64,000 nt of DNA from Pinus tabuliformis (GCA_031772625.1 CM062810.1:710746866-710810865); one strand, 5' to 3'. Shown: positions 1 to 13,216, counted from the first letter of the stretch. Program-made: numbers and translations. The notes: a model not told the origin generated them from the letters alone.

Positions 1-486
1 TTATACCTCCAAAAAGTTAAAGTTAAAAAAACACATTTCTTGAACCTCGTGCATTTCTTAAAACTTGTGGAAATCTTTGTTTTATATGCATGCCAATCTT
101 CATGCCATACATTGCACACCTTTTAAGTTTTCTAAAAGCATGAATCTTGAGAAACGTTGATCAAATAAAGGATTAAATATTTGAGGATTTCTGGAGACGT
201 ACCAACAACATGGAAAACCATTATTTCTGGAGATCTGGAGATGTACCAACAGCATGGAAAACCGCTATTTCTGGAGATCTTTGAAAATTTGGTTATTATT
301 GGGTACGTTGGAAACATGTTTCTCTAACAACGATGAAACTTGTCGTTGCCATGAGAAAAAAGTTGTCGAACCTCCAGGATAAGCGAGAACAAAGCCAGAA
401 AATAGAAGATCTGCTAGCTTGCCAAAATTGATTTTGTAGAGCGTTCCTTTCCGATCAATAGGAAAATTTCATACAATGTTGTGTAA
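1..486. other. Intergenic spacer, no gene seen
   Basis: No open frame with recognisable protein similarity on either strand. Around 184-285 a ~50 bp unit containing TACCAACARCATGGAAAACC occurs twice in tandem and produces a meaningless minus-strand frame. A short direct repeat beginning GAAAATTTCATA occurs near 462 and 488. Confidence 0.5.
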
Positions 487-621
487 GAAAATTTCATAGA
501 GTGTTGGGTGTATGATGTCGATGACTGGTCCGGGGCCAATGAGTCATTCGACCCTAAGCCCCGCTTCCTGTTCAAGGAAAGGACTAGCTACTATGCAGTA
601 TGCAGCTTCCCTGGTTTATAG
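487..621 (+). CDS. Possible terminal exon or gene fragment, unrecognised
   Basis: A 44-codon frame with a codon mix unlike the surrounding AT-rich spacer; it contains YDVDDWSGANESFD and, near its end, FKERTSYYAVCSFPG before a TAG stop. There is no ATG; the frame opens just after a TAA, and an AG at 486-487 could act as a splice acceptor. The residue composition (W, C, D/E, aromatic) looks protein-like, but I do not recognise the family. It could be the last exon of a gene lying left of the window, a gene fragment carried by a transposon, or chance. No upstream exon can be defined here. Confidence 0.25.
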   Translation, partial: ENFIECWVYDVDDWSGANESFDPKPRFLFKERTSYYAVCSFPGL

Positions 622-1282
622 TATAAATTGGTTTTAAAAAAATGGTTTATAGTATAAATTGGTTTAAAAAATATATTAAATTTTTATTTGAAGAATAAAT
701 TATTTTTAAAAATATAAAATATTTTATATGATTTTTAATATTTTGAATTTATAAATTATTTTAGAGTTTAATATAGATAAATGTGTAGGTTGCAGTGATT
801 TGAGTACTAAGTCATATTATAAGTTATTTATAAGTCATATTATAAGTTATTTATAAAAATAATATACGGGATTTCTCATAGCTTTTTCTCAGAAACTATT
901 GGATGGAATGGAACATTGATTTTGTGTACAAGTGGAAATTTACTATATACATATCAATAAATAATAAATATTTTATATTATGTGTTAATGATGAAGAAGA
1001 ATTGAATTGGTAAGTTTTTTATTTTAAAATTTAATTATAGAAGTGTAAAGACAGTTTAAATTTTTAAATATTTTGATTATATTTATAAATGTAAATAATT
1101 AACATATATTCAAAGATAAATTTAATTGTAAAATTTTAAAATAATTTAGATTTATTTTAATTCTGGATTTACTAAGTGTTGAGAGGATAAAAAATGTGAA
1201 ATTTTTTAAGAGTGAAAAAAGATTTGATTTTCTTATTACTTAGTAAATTTGAAATTAAAATGAGTCTAAACTACTCTACAAT

Positions 1283-1308
1283 TATATATATATATATATA
1301 TATATATC
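1283..1308. repeat. (TA)n microsatellite
   Basis: Uninterrupted TA dinucleotide run of about 13 units. Similar runs lie at 1399-1424 and 1759-1797, all within the same AT-rich spacer. Confidence 0.9.
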
Positions 1309-1392
1309 TAAATATTTGCTTCATTTGATTTAAATTTGAATTTACAAAATCTTACAATAAAATATATGTTTTGAATCATTTAACTCACTCTC

Positions 1393-1398
<6 letters not shown>

Positions 1399-1424
<26 letters not shown>
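1399..1424. repeat. (TA)n microsatellite
   Basis: Uninterrupted TA run of about 13 units, preceded by a pyrimidine-rich stretch. Confidence 0.9.
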
Positions 1425-1754
1425 AACCAAATTAAATTATTAGTTTTATATATGTTTTGATTTTGGTATTTTTTTTAAATAATATTTATTAAAATTGTTA
1501 TTGTGATTTTGGATAAGATGAAACAAGAGTATATCTTCCCAATAAAAAGAAATCTCTTAATGATGTAAGGGTAAAACAGAACTTAGTAAAAATGTAAGTT
1601 TAATTTAAAAAAAATATATCTTCTAAATATAAAGAAATCTCTTAATGACTTAAGATCCAAAATTTTTATATAAAAATGAAAATTTGATTAATTATTTTTA
1701 GATAATACTTAAGAATTAATTTTTTTCCCATAAAATTATAATAAATTTTATCAT

Positions 1755-1758
<4 letters not shown>

Positions 1759-1797
<39 letters not shown>
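1759..1797. repeat. (AT)n microsatellite
   Basis: Uninterrupted AT run of about 19 units, the longest dinucleotide tract in the window. Confidence 0.9.
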
Positions 1798-1801
<4 letters not shown>

Positions 1802-1868
1802 TAATTTTAACTTTAAATTTTAATAATAATAACTTTTATAAAATATTATAAACATGTTGAAGATCATC

Positions 1869-2075
1869 GAGCCCCAAGGGATAGCTCAAATGGTCAAGTT
1901 CTCGTTGCTAAGTACCTTCCAATTGGGAGGTCACGGGGTCAAATCTCCTTGACCCCTCGGGGTTAGGCTCGACCAGATAAGTCGGTGGGTAGATCCCTTC
2001 AGGTGGATCTGCCCGAATTATTACCTGTGGATGTAGTGGCCACTTAGTGTCCGTGAACCACAGTTTAAAAAAAAA
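1869..2075 (+). mobile_element. tRNA-derived SINE, full length, with target-site duplication
   Basis: A ~207 bp insertion flanked by a perfect 15 bp direct repeat, ATGTTGAAGATCATC, at 1854-1868 and 2076-2090. The head shows pol III box A (ATAGCTCAAATGGT) and box B (GGGGTCAAATCTCC) at tRNA-like spacing, the body is tRNA-unrelated, and the tail is a 10 bp A-run. These are the defining parts of a plant tRNA-derived SINE. The perfect target-site duplication indicates a fairly recent insertion. It encodes no protein and depends on LINE machinery in trans. It is not a tRNA gene: no acceptor stem or full cloverleaf follows box B. Confidence 0.88.
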
Positions 2076-2175
2076 ATGTTGAAGATCATCTACATATATA
2101 AGTAATTTAGTTTAACTTATTTTGAAAATGCAAATAAATAAAAAAAATTATACCAAAAACATATGAAAATATATA

Positions 2176-4123
2176 TATACCCTCCTCTCACGTCTATTTA
2201 AGTAACCGTCTAGCTAGGGTAAACATGCGACGAGAGGCCACTATGATATGATTCAATCTCCTAAGTTGCATTAAGGAAGTGGAACCAATGGAAACACACC
2301 ATATAGACATTCAACATCAACATTAGAACCCTCAGAAACCAACCTAACCTTTTTGCCAACTAGCCCTGGGTCCCACTGAGATTTTGAACCACTTGACCCA
2401 TGGAAACTCTCATGTTCTAGGCCTTCCAACATCCATGAGGCTCTAGACGCTCTCATGACAAGGCATTCTAGCGTCTAGGGACTATTTTTCTCAGTTATGT
2501 GCCAGTGTCCCCAGGATTTAAGCCACATTTTCAGGCCCAAATCCTAGGTCACTGCCCAAAATTGGATTACACCTTTAGAACAGTAAGATAACATGGAAAT
2601 AACAATACTAATGCATTTTCTTGAATAAGACTTTGACATGACCCCTACTAGCCATGACAGGAATTTTGTTAAACATATCACAAATATGTAATATATAGGT
2701 GTAAATAATAGGTTTGAACATAGGGGTCTCATACTTATCTGAGATTCGCTATGAGGCATTATTCCTTGTCAATTTAGCTGCAGTTTCATCTATTAGGCCA
2801 TAGATATATTGTCCATTCATATACAAGTAAAAACATGATGAGAGCCATACATAGCCACTATCATAATACATATTCATAACCAACATAATAACAACAGAAA
2901 TACCAAGGATACAATAGCTATATAAACCAATACAAGGAGAAACAAGGAGAAATAACTTCATAATAATTATGCAAAAGCCAACCCAGTATGGGACTACCAC
3001 GTTCCACCCGACTGTAGAATGGCTGAGCCAAATCTCTCTTAAGTCATTCATCCATGTGTCATATTCCAAGCATGAATGTGGGATCTCATAGAACACATCA
3101 ATAAAAAACCATCCAAGTCTTTCAGAGGTCATCCACCTCAACCCATAAAACAGTGGTTCCACCTCAAAGTCGGACATCACAAAACCATCATCAGATTGGT
3201 CTCTATCCAAGCCTTCCAGGGCTTCCAGAGTGTTTGTCCAATAAAGGCTTTCAGGACTAGTAACTCAACCCACAAATTTTACCAATATTTGAGAGCATTT
3301 GTCCAACCAGGGCTTCCAGGACTAGTAACTCAACCCACCAAGGGCTTCCAGGGCGTTTGTCCAACCAAGGCTTCCTGGACTAGTAACTCAACCCAAGCTG
3401 TTATAAGGGCTTCCAAAGTGTTTTTCCAATTAGGGATTCTAGGACTAATAACTAAATCCAAGCTAAGGAAACATGAGAACTAAAACAACCAAGGAAAACA
3501 AATCCACAATCACCATGGTTATCCAGGAAATGGAAAGGCTAGGAAATCCACTGTCAATCACGACCATCCTCCATGCCAACGAAAAATCATAACCAACAAA
3601 TCACATGCATATTCCATGCATGCCAAAACCAGTGAGTAAAACATACATGCAACTCGGTACCTGCAAGCAAAACCTGTTGTAATTGTTGATCCCGATGTCC
3701 TCTTGTGATTTTGTGCTCTTTCTTTGCCTTCTTGCTCCAAAACTCCAAGTATGCCACTCTCTCCAAGAGTGCTCCAAGAAAACTCTAAGTGTTCAAGAGT
3801 GAGAGAGAGAGAATAGAAGTGAGTGTCAGCAAAACTGAACTAACCAATCTTACACTAACCAAACCTACACTCTGATCCTCAGAATCCTTTTTATCAATGA
3901 TGCCTCTATTTTCTTCATTTTCCATTATTTTCATAAATAAAATGACAATTAATGCCTCTTTGCCTTTCCAAAGCCTTTGCCATTGCATTTGCCAAATTCC
4001 TTAGCCATAATAAACTGAATGAACACCCACTCGAATGTTTTCCCCACCATTCAGCTTGGAATATGTGCCCCATGACCATGGCCTTATATGTTTTTACATG
4101 ATTTTTTAACCAGGGCTGTTACA
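2176..4123 (-). repeat. LTR of LARD-like element (3' LTR on the minus strand)
   Basis: Matches 9338-10437 plus 17865-18733 across its length, including the block with GTAAACATGYGACGAGAG near the left end. The right end reads AACCAGGGCTGTTACA and abuts the polypurine tract. The left terminus has lost the TGTAACA-type bases still seen at 9338, being replaced by a TA-rich run. It contains the intact equivalent of the chromovirus insertion site: GGACTAGTAACTCAACCC without interruption. Confidence 0.75.
3205..3470. repeat. Tandem ~55-60 bp repeat within the LTR
   Basis: About four degenerate units built around GTTTGTCCAACCAAGGCTTC followed by CAGGACTAGTAACTCAACCC. The corresponding array in the other LTR (about 10310-10437 and 17860-17995) is where the chromovirus inserted. 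Such arrays in U3 can act as enhancers, but nothing here proves it. Confidence 0.75.
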
Positions 4124-4141
4124 GAACCCTTCCCCTTGGGG
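4124..4141 (-). promoter_or_regulatory. Polypurine tract of LARD-like element
   Basis: On the minus strand the sequence immediately before the LTR start (TGTAACAGCCC) is CCCCAAGGGGAAGGGTTC, a purine-rich stretch in the position expected of the plus-strand primer. Confidence 0.65.
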
Positions 4142-7100
4142 GAACATCGTCCTTAGTGTTCAATGACACCTATAACCAACAAGACTACTGAAAAGAAAAC
4201 ATACTTCCCATGAAGTTTTATAACATAGCTCATTGCAGTATTTACAATCACCATCTACTGAAACATGACAAACATACTATTTACTGGAGCTTTATAACAC
4301 AATTCATTACGGTAGTTACACTAATAACCACATATACACACATATACATTTGCTTCACCTAGCAAATAATCATATTGTCTATGGAGATTTATAAATCCAG
4401 GTCAATACAATATTTACAATAATACACACATATACACCTATGCACATTTTCTTAACCAACAAATAAAGGATATGATGCATGCATTTGCAACAAGGGAATC
4501 CAAAGGCTCACACCTCCACCCTCAAAGGAATATCTGGATTCACCTCCTTCCTAGGAAGTTCAGAATCCACTGTCAAAGTCAAAGTTGCATCCAATGTCTA
4601 GCGCTACAATCCTGCACCACTTTTCCTCTCAAGGAACAGTTATCGACTCATTCCAGGGTGCACTCCCAACGTGCATCTTATTCCATCTAGAAATGCTAAT
4701 GAGCATAACAAATTCATCCCCGGTCTTCCCTTATTTGCTACACAATCCCTTGGGAAATATGGTCATGCCCTTCCATGCAGTCACTCACCTTCCAAGTTAC
4801 GCTGGCACCCCCATCTCGAGAAGTCCATCCCTTGGAAAGGATTCCTCGCATCGGAAGATACAAAAACCAAGGCATATCCTTACCTTAAAACCCTCATACC
4901 AGTCATAACATGCTCATAGAAATCAATGGAAACTATTGGGTACCAATGTCCCATAATGGCCCTACTCTCAAAGTGCTTTACCAGCATATTGTTGCATGTT
5001 CCAATTCCTTTTGTCGTTGCTGCTAATTCTTGCAGTCAATTTCAACCCCCCAACTGGGAATTTCATGCATTCCTGTACCCAACACATAATTTCCATTAGA
5101 TTTAAAATAAATTGAAATAAATTCACATCATACCTCATTGGTACCTCATCAATAAGGTACACTTGCAATCATGTTTACTTCATATCACAACAAGTCAAAC
5201 TAGCATCTTTGAGAAAATCATTATGTATAAACATATCACATCAGGTTAGCTCAAAACACAACCATCATAGATCAAAATCATGAATCACATGCAATCATCA
5301 TAAACTAGAATCATAGATCACATGTAATCAGCATAGACCATAATCATAAGTCACATGCATAAGAGAATTGAAATAAAAGGTTAATACTTATCCTTTAATC
5401 AATCCTTGGCTTCTACCTTTGTCCTTATTCTGTACACACACCGGATTTGTTACCGCACTTGATAATCACCCAGTGCCTTATCCTCAACCATGTGCACATA
5501 TACATAGTGTGCATCACACACATACAACCACACATGACATACAACACCATGCAATACATGCACCTACACCTGGCATACAACACATACACCTACACCCAGT
5601 GTACAACACAACACAATACATGTGCCTACACCTGGTGTACACCACCACACAATACATACACCTATAGCCAGTGTACAACACAACACAATGCATACATCTA
5701 TACCTGATATACAACCCCACACAATACATATATGTACACAGAGTACAACACAGTGAATACACATGTCACGATACCATGACTACACAATGCACATATATAG
5801 TACCGCATGCTCACAACACAAGATGTATGACATGCACACAATACCACACATACACTAGTACCATATGTACAACACACACAATACCACTTGTACAAAGCAC
5901 CACCTACACAATGTGTATACAACACCACATGTACACCGCACCACATGTACAACGTGTACACAATACCACGTGTGCACCATACCACATGCATGACATGTAC
6001 ACAGCACCACCTGCATGTAGCACCATATGTACAACATGTACACAACACCACCTACACACAACACCATATGTACAACATGTACACAACACCACATGCTCGC
6101 AACACCACTTGTACAATCATGCACACAACACCATACATACATAGCACTAGATATACAACATGTACATAGCACCCTATGTACACAACAATGCATATCCAAC
6201 ATGCACAAAAATACCATATGCACACAACACCGCATATCCAACCTGTACATAGCACCATCTATACCTAGCACTGCATATGCAACATTCACACAACATTATC
6301 TATACCACCTTGTACATAACATTGCATAAATAACATGTACACACACTATATATACACAACACCGCACACACACAACATCACAGATGCAACATGTACAATA
6401 TATACAACATATGCACAACAGTAGTACCTCACATCCAAAGCACATTGTCTCTACCAATAAACCTTGCTTCTAGTGTCTCATCCATGCTTGTCCCAACATG
6501 TCGCAAACCACATTGCTTTCATTTCATTGATGTATCCCTCAACATTGCATGTCATAACATAAACGTATGCATAATACAAGAATACAATATCAATTCATAT
6601 CCACATGATACCGACCTCATATATTTGTCATGACTACTCTTCCCACTTGATTCCCATAAGACCAGGAACCTCGTCATGCCATTCACCTGTGTAAACAATC
6701 ATTTCTCCGCAAGAACAATCCCTGACAACTTTGTCAAATAGTGACATAGATACATACACATATATATAAAATTAGCATAAACAATCATGATCCACGATGA
6801 CCCTATCAGACATGACATACATAGATACATACATGTATACACATATAGGCATCAACATAATCATGATCACAACATAATTACTAGATATCATAAGGTCAAG
6901 GTTAAGAGAACTCCCTTAGTGCATGAAACACATATGAAATATCGACAACAACAATTCCCAATATGGCAAAGGCATATGATGCCTCAAATCCATTCACTTT
7001 ATCTTTCTTGATTACCTTTCCCATGACTATCCTTCTATCGTCCATTTACACCAATGGACCCAACCAGTCCAACTGGTTGTCATACTCTTGCCTTCAACTT

Positions 7101-9322
7101 CCCTCATACATGCACTAATTTCATCTAAGTATTACATTTCTTGTTGGAGTTCATTCAACTCTCCCCGATCTCCACTAGCTTTCCTCTTTCCCAACCAATT
7201 CCAAGACTCAAAACATAAAAGGAAAGAACAAGAAACAAACAAGAATAAAACCATGAAAATCAATGACAATATGACTCCGCAACAAAGTAACAAAGACTTG
7301 CACCAGACATAACAAAGATGCAATCAAACACAACCAAATCAAAAATAGCTAAAGCACAAAACTAGCAATAGACACCATGACTTAATCCCCATGGATCCCA
7401 AGGAAAGCTCAACTTGAGCCTTCTTCAATATTTCATGGCAACCTCTCTTGCCATGCAACTCCATGCATCACACTACCATAACCACATAATTGTCCATGTA
7501 TAAATAAACATAACAATACACTAGTTACCTTACCTTGTTGTGCCAAACACATTGCTTGCAACTAAACACATCCACACCATCTCTCAAGGGACTCCAATTC
7601 CCTTGATAGATCACATGTAACTAGAGACTAGGTAATATACCCATCAAATACATGTTCATGAATCTAGGACATATCCACATAATGTCAGACATGATTAAGG
7701 TTAAGAAAACTTCTTGTATGCAAAGCATTCGTTCGTTTTGAATTAGTGTTTCCAAGCATAGCCAAATGAATTCTTTCCTAATTTCTTTCTTCTACCTTTT
7801 TACTTTGTTGAAATCGAGGCTTACTATGTGTTTTCACTTCACCCAACTCCTAGTTATATAAACACATCAACTATTACCTTGTCATGCTAATACCAAACAT
7901 GTTTCCTACAACTCTTCACACATGTCAACCACACGTTCCAAATATCAAGACAATCATATCTATCAATTTGAAATCAACATTTACTAAGACTAACAATCAT
8001 GTCATAATCCATAGTCAACTCATAGTCATTAGACATAATGCTACAACTATCACCTACTACACTCAAGTACATATCGACTGTCTCAACACATATGTATTAG
8101 TACAATCATCTTAAAACAAGATCATTAGAATATACACCCATATTATGCAATTCATCCAACATTCCACCAACTTGCAAACATACCATGTTAAATAAATAAA
8201 CTAGATGACACAATAGGCACCAAACACTCAAACACCAAATAGACGCCATAATCAAACAATCAAGCACCAAATATACAACATAAGCAAGCTCATACCTTAA
8301 TTTATTTCAGGTGATGCTATCTTGTCTGTACAATCAATCCAGATTAGCATGATATAACTTCACGACATATCATTTCAAACATAAATAAGGTCATGATATC
8401 CATAACAGTAACTAGCTAACATGTTCATATCATAAACTCATAAACAATTTTCATTCATGCATAACAACCACATATGAAAAGTCAATCTATATTAGTACAA
8501 CACCATATCACAAATATGTTGGCTCGTACCTGAATATCGTAACCATAACCATCTGCGTAGGCTAATCCAGGTTAAGATAATACATATAACATCAAAATCT
8601 TAAATGCAATAACCCTTATCATTAGGTTACTAGCATATAACAACAAAAAGTTAAACTATAACATACTCATCAACAACATATAACATAACCGTCAAGTTAT
8701 CTAACATAAAACAACAGTAGCAATGCGTACAACCACAGGTTACTATCATTCATAACTATCCGACACATGTGCATATGACTACACTAATCAACTAGCATTT
8801 ATCATGCATGTAACCATAACATCAATAGAATGAAAAACATACACATAACCATAATGCATATTAAATACTTAACCTACATACCTGCATGCCCAACATACAA
8901 ACCTGTAGGATGACATGCTCTTGCCTGGAGGTCCAATGTTGCAACTTCACTTTGTTGAGCTGCATCTCCCGCTCTATCTAAGTTAACACATTAGCACCAT
9001 AACATACCAATATCATCATGATGACCTAATTGTATACAATGACATCACAATGCATGGATGACGTACCATACATGCATAACCACAACCATGACAATGCATG
9101 CATATAGACACTGACACGCATAACAATGCATATACATCCATACACTCATGACAACACATACTACAACAACACCATCAACCTTCACATGGTGACATCATTA
9201 CAACCATGATCAACACCATATAAATGTAACAAGCACATGGTCTTACAACACAAGTAACACATTTTCAACCGACATGAATGCATGACCAACACATAGCCCA
9301 TCAAGTCCAAGAGGTGAACCAT
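4142..9322 (-). other. Noncoding interior of LARD-like element
   Basis: 5.2 kb between PPT and PBS with no recognisable gag or pol remnant in any frame. Composition is strongly skewed: the plus strand is C/A-rich with many CATAACCA and ACATA words, the minus strand correspondingly G/T-rich. The short open frames here come from this skew. One minisatellite-like stretch (5460-6430) stands out. The remainder shows no tRNA, no coding block and no further terminal repeats. Confidence 0.6.
5460..6430. repeat. AC-rich minisatellite-like array
   Basis: Nearly 1 kb of degenerate repeats. The left part has ~40-45 bp units of the form CACCTACACCNNGTGTACAA followed by CACAACACAATACAT; the right part has shorter units combining GTACAACATGTACACA and ACACCAC. 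Both strands are open over long distances, yielding cysteine/valine-rich or threonine/histidine-rich frames that are artefacts of the repeat. Confidence 0.8.
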
Positions 9323-9334
9323 GCTCTGATACCA
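9323..9334 (-). promoter_or_regulatory. Primer-binding site, initiator tRNA-Met
   Basis: The minus strand reads TGGTATCAGAGC, the complement of the 3' end of plant initiator tRNA-Met, three bases (AAG) after the end of the LTR at 9338. This fixes the minus orientation of the element. Confidence 0.9.
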
Positions 9335-10437
9335 CTTTGTAACACCCTCCTCCTACATCTACCCAAGCAACAGGAAAGTTGGGGTAAACATGTGACGAGA
9401 GTCCATTGTGATATGATTCGACCTCCTAAGTCACATTAAGGAAGTGGAACCGATGGAAACACACCATACGAACATTCAACATAAGCATTAGGATCCTCAG
9501 AAACCAATCCAACCTTTCTACCAGCTAGCACCTGGGTCCCACTAAGATTTTGAACCACATGACCCTCGATCATCCAAGAGGCTTTGGACACTCTCATGAG
9601 AAGGCATGCCAATGTCCAGGGACTATTTTGCTCAATTCTATGTCAATGTCCCCAGGATTTAAGCCACAATTTCAGGCCCAAATCCAAGGTCACTACCCAC
9701 AATTGAATGACACCTTCAAAACAGTACGATAACATGGAAATAAAATTACTAATGCAATTACTTAAATAAGACCTTGAGTGGACCCCTACTAGCCATGACA
9801 GGAATTTTGTCAAACGTATCACGAATATGTAATCTATAGGTTTAAATAACATGTCTGAGCATAGGGGTCTCATACTTATCTTAGATTCGTTATGAGACAT
9901 TGTTTCCTTGTCACTTTAGCTGCAATTTCATCGATCAGGCCATAGATACATTATTCATTCATATGCAAGTAAAAAAGTGATGGGATCCATACATAACCAC
10001 TCTCATAATACATATTCATAACCAACATAATAACAACAGAAATACCAAGGATACAATAGGCATATAAGCCACATATAAACCAGTACAATACTCATGAGAT
10101 AACAAGGAGAAATAACCTCATGTTAATGATGAAAAATCCAACCCAGGATGAGACTACCACATTCCACCTTCCTGTAGAATGGATGAGCTAAATATCTCTT
10201 CATCCATTCACCCCCGTTCCATATTCCAAGCATGAAGGTGGGATTCACCTCAACCCATCAAACAATGATTCCACTTCACGGTCATATATCACAAAACCAT
10301 CATTTGATTGGTCTTTATCCAAGCCTTCTAGGGGTTCTAGAGTGTTTTTCCAACCAAGGCTTCCAGGACTAGTAACTCAACCCACAACTTTTACCGGGAT
10401 TCCAGAGTGTTTGTATAACCAAGGTTTCCAGGACTAG

Positions 10438-11686
10438 TGATCGATATTTAGCTCAAAAATCAAAATGCTTAGAATTGCTCAAAAACTGAACGACCGGGTC
10501 CGTCTCGGTGATACGATCCCAATGCAACTCGTTTCACTCAAAACGAAGTTTGTATGAGAAACATATCTCTTTTTGTCTACTTGACCAAACAAACGAATTT
10601 TGAAAAAAAAAGTACAATCACTGCACAGTCATCTGTCTGTACTACTGATGTGGTAGGTGATTGTGCAGGTCAAAGGATTATTCAACGGCTAGTGAGGTCA
10701 CGCCAAGTGGTGCATTTCTGTTGGTTTACAGTTTGATGAGTTGGATTGATTTCATTGGTTGGAGGAGGACCAATGAGAAGGAGGCATGTGGCAAACCCGG
10801 AGGTCTCCACGTATCCCTCCCCAATTGCCCATAATCATCAGCGCGCAATGGAAAATTTTTATGGCACATCGGCGGAGTCGAATCTGCGACCTCGCGCACA
10901 CAAATCTAATGTCTTACCATTATTCCGCACCATTGTCACTTAACATACAATGGTTACAATACGTATTTGAAGAGTTTAACCATAGTGGTTGGGGGAGGAG
11001 AGGGCCAACCCCCTCCCATGTGACCACTACCACGACACTGGAGGCTCACGATTAGCACTAACCACACACTTAGCGCTAACTGTAGATTAGTGCTAATTAA
11101 TACATGTTTATCCATAATTAATGGCACAGTTAAGTTGGCAGATATTTTGGCGGTCCGATAAATTCGATATTTTTTCCAAAATTGCCAGGATTAATTAGAG
11201 TTCTACAGTTTTTGTGGAGTTTTCCTAGGGGAAACTAAAGAGGTCATAAATTTTGCAATATTCAACCAATTTTGGCTTAGAAAAAGTCATTCCTAGATGA
11301 TTTTGATGTTTTGAGCATATTGAAGCAAGTTTCAGGAGTAGTAGAAAATTTTAAACAACATTTTTTTCCATTTTGAGCTAATACAAAGGCCCAAACCATG
11401 GAAGCTGGACCAAGGAGATGTAGCCTAGGAGGGGTGAACTCCTTCATCAAAAAAATTTGTTAAGTGTTCATTTTTATGGTTTTTTTGTATATTTGCTTAT
11501 TGTTGTTCAACACTTCATTTACATGCTATTTTGCTCATGAATTTGACATAAAACTTGACAAATTTACCTATTACATTCACAAACACCATAAAGGAAACCT
11601 ATGCACATAAAGAAAATGATGAGAAATTGTTTTCTAATTCTGAATTTGAAATTAACATAGCAAAACTAATTTTCAACAACAGATCA
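10438..11686 (+). repeat. Chromovirus 5' LTR
   Basis: Starts TGATCGATATTTAGCTC after the duplicated ACTAG and ends CAACAACAGATCA before the PBS. Aligns along its length with 16604-17859; the 3' copy has an extra 8 bp at the very start (TGATTAGC before TGATTAGTATTTAGC). Divergence between the copies is visible throughout, so the insertion is not recent. Confidence 0.9.
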
Positions 11687-11689
11687 AGT

Positions 11690-11701
11690 TGGTATCAGAG
11701 C
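11690..11701 (+). promoter_or_regulatory. Primer-binding site, initiator tRNA-Met
   Basis: TGGTATCAGAGC three bases downstream of the 5' LTR end, complementary to the 3' end of plant initiator tRNA-Met. Confidence 0.93.
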
Positions 11702-11829
11702 AAAGGTTATTTTCTTGATGGCTTGAGTTTTGTGCAAGTATGGTTTTTAATGGTTGAAAAATTGTGATTCTTACAAGGTTAAAGTTGTAGAGAGGAGAAG
11801 GGAAACTATTGGTTGCAAATCTTGAGGTA

Positions 11830-13156
11830 ATGTCTAGAAGAAGGAGAGCCACAAGGCCGCAATATCCACCCAAAGATTCAATCCCATCTGCACTTGAAGC
11901 ACCTCAATTTTTACCTTAAGTTGAGATTGAGGAAGTACAAGCAGTACCAGAAGCTGAGCTTGAATCCAAAGCCATCATGTCTGGATCAAGAGAGACTGAA
12001 GGTCTTTCAGAAGAGGAAGCATACAGTAAATATTTCTATGATTTCACTAACATGGTTAGAGTCCTCTATGAAGAGAGGAATATTAGAATGGTTAGAGAGA
12101 GTTCTAAGCCCCACATGGAGAGGGAAGCTCAGAAGATAAAAAAGATAAAAAGAAGGAGTCAAAGGGTAATGGAGGAAAGCCTCCTCCATCTCCACCATCT
12201 TCATCATATTCATCATCCTTATCATCACAAACAACATCATCTACCACTTCCACCACAAAAATTGTTCATACTCATTCAAAAACCCCAAAAAGAAAAAAAC
12301 TCCCTTACTCAAATTGGACATTAAGTTTGAACTTCCCATGTACAATGGTGAGGTAAATGTAGAGAAGCCAGACAACTGGATTCGACAATTGGATTTTATT
12401 GTAGAATTCAAAACCTTCAAGAAGATGACATAAATATCCACTTGGATTCATTAAGCCTAGAAGGAGCAACACTAGTTTGGTGGGAAGCAAAGACAGGAGA
12501 GGAAATGCGAAATCATGGTAAGATATCCATTTCTTAGGTTGAATTTGTTTCTTCAATTAAAACAAAGTTATATCCTTTAGCCTACACATAAACAACCATT
12601 ATGAGTTGGCAAATTTTAGGAAACTCAAGGGCCAAATAGTTCAAGACTATACCTAGGAGTTTAGGAAAAGGGCTTTGTTGTTAGGAGTAAACTTGAATTC
12701 CCAAGATACTCTCTTGAAATATATTCGAGGTTTACATTCCTACTTAAAACACACTATACTTATGTTCAATCCAAGTAATTTAGATGAGGTATGTGTGCAA
12801 GCCATGCACCTTGAAGTGAGAGGAAAGAACATTCAGGAAGAGGGTAGTAAGAAGAAGCCATTCAAGGATAAGGAGAAAGAGAATGGTGGAAAATGGAAAG
12901 GAAAGAAGAATGCAAGTGTAAAGAAAGAAGGGGAGAAAAATATATGAAAACATTGTTCCAAAGTGGGGCATGATGAAACCCACTGTTTGAAACTACATTG
13001 TTTGAAACTACATCCCGAACTAAGGTTTAAGAAACCAAACAATAAAGGGAAACAAAAGACGACCGCTACCACACAATATGATCTTGGATCCGATTCTAGA
13101 GACGAGACCAAGATTTTAGGCATGGTAACAAAGGGAAAAGAAGCTATAGCATTCTA
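11830..13156 (+). pseudogene. Chromovirus gag, broken
   Basis: An ATG at 11830 begins a basic N-terminus (MSRRRRATRPQYPP) followed by an early in-frame TAA, an acidic segment, a histidine-rich low-complexity run near 12180-12240, and a capsid-like region carrying PMYNGEVNVEKPDNWIRQL and later DEVCVQAMHLEVRGKN, which is the usual Ty3/gypsy Gag pattern. A CCHC-type knuckle follows near 12950 (KHCSKVGHDETHC); its first cysteine codon appears changed to TGA. At least two frameshifts and several stops lie between 12310 and 12680. Gag forms the particle and binds RNA; this copy cannot. Confidence 0.8.
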
Positions 13157-13216
13157 GTATTCTAGTATTCTAGTATTCCTCTCTTCATTACTCCAAAGGA
13201 AGAATCAAGGATAGAA

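Larger units (their letters stand above)
622..1853. other. AT-rich spacer
   Basis: Very AT-rich, no gene. The stretch ~600-780 resembles 61480-61600 near the right end, and ~910-1010 resembles 63610-63705, so both belong to dispersed noncoding repeat families present at both edges of the window. Confidence 0.5.

Noticed and set aside
1880..1960. tRNA gene candidate from box A and box B
   Set aside because: No paired acceptor stem or anticodon arm; it has a SINE body, A-tail and target-site duplication.
5419..6329. Several overlapping open frames of 66-157 codons on both strands
   Set aside because: All lie in the AC-rich minisatellite; the frames stay open because the repeat lacks stop words and translate to Thr/His- or Cys/Val-rich monotony. 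No start context or motif.
5460..6430. CRISPR-like look of repeated short units
   Set aside because: Units are degenerate and contiguous, without unique spacers of constant length; the window is plant nuclear DNA.
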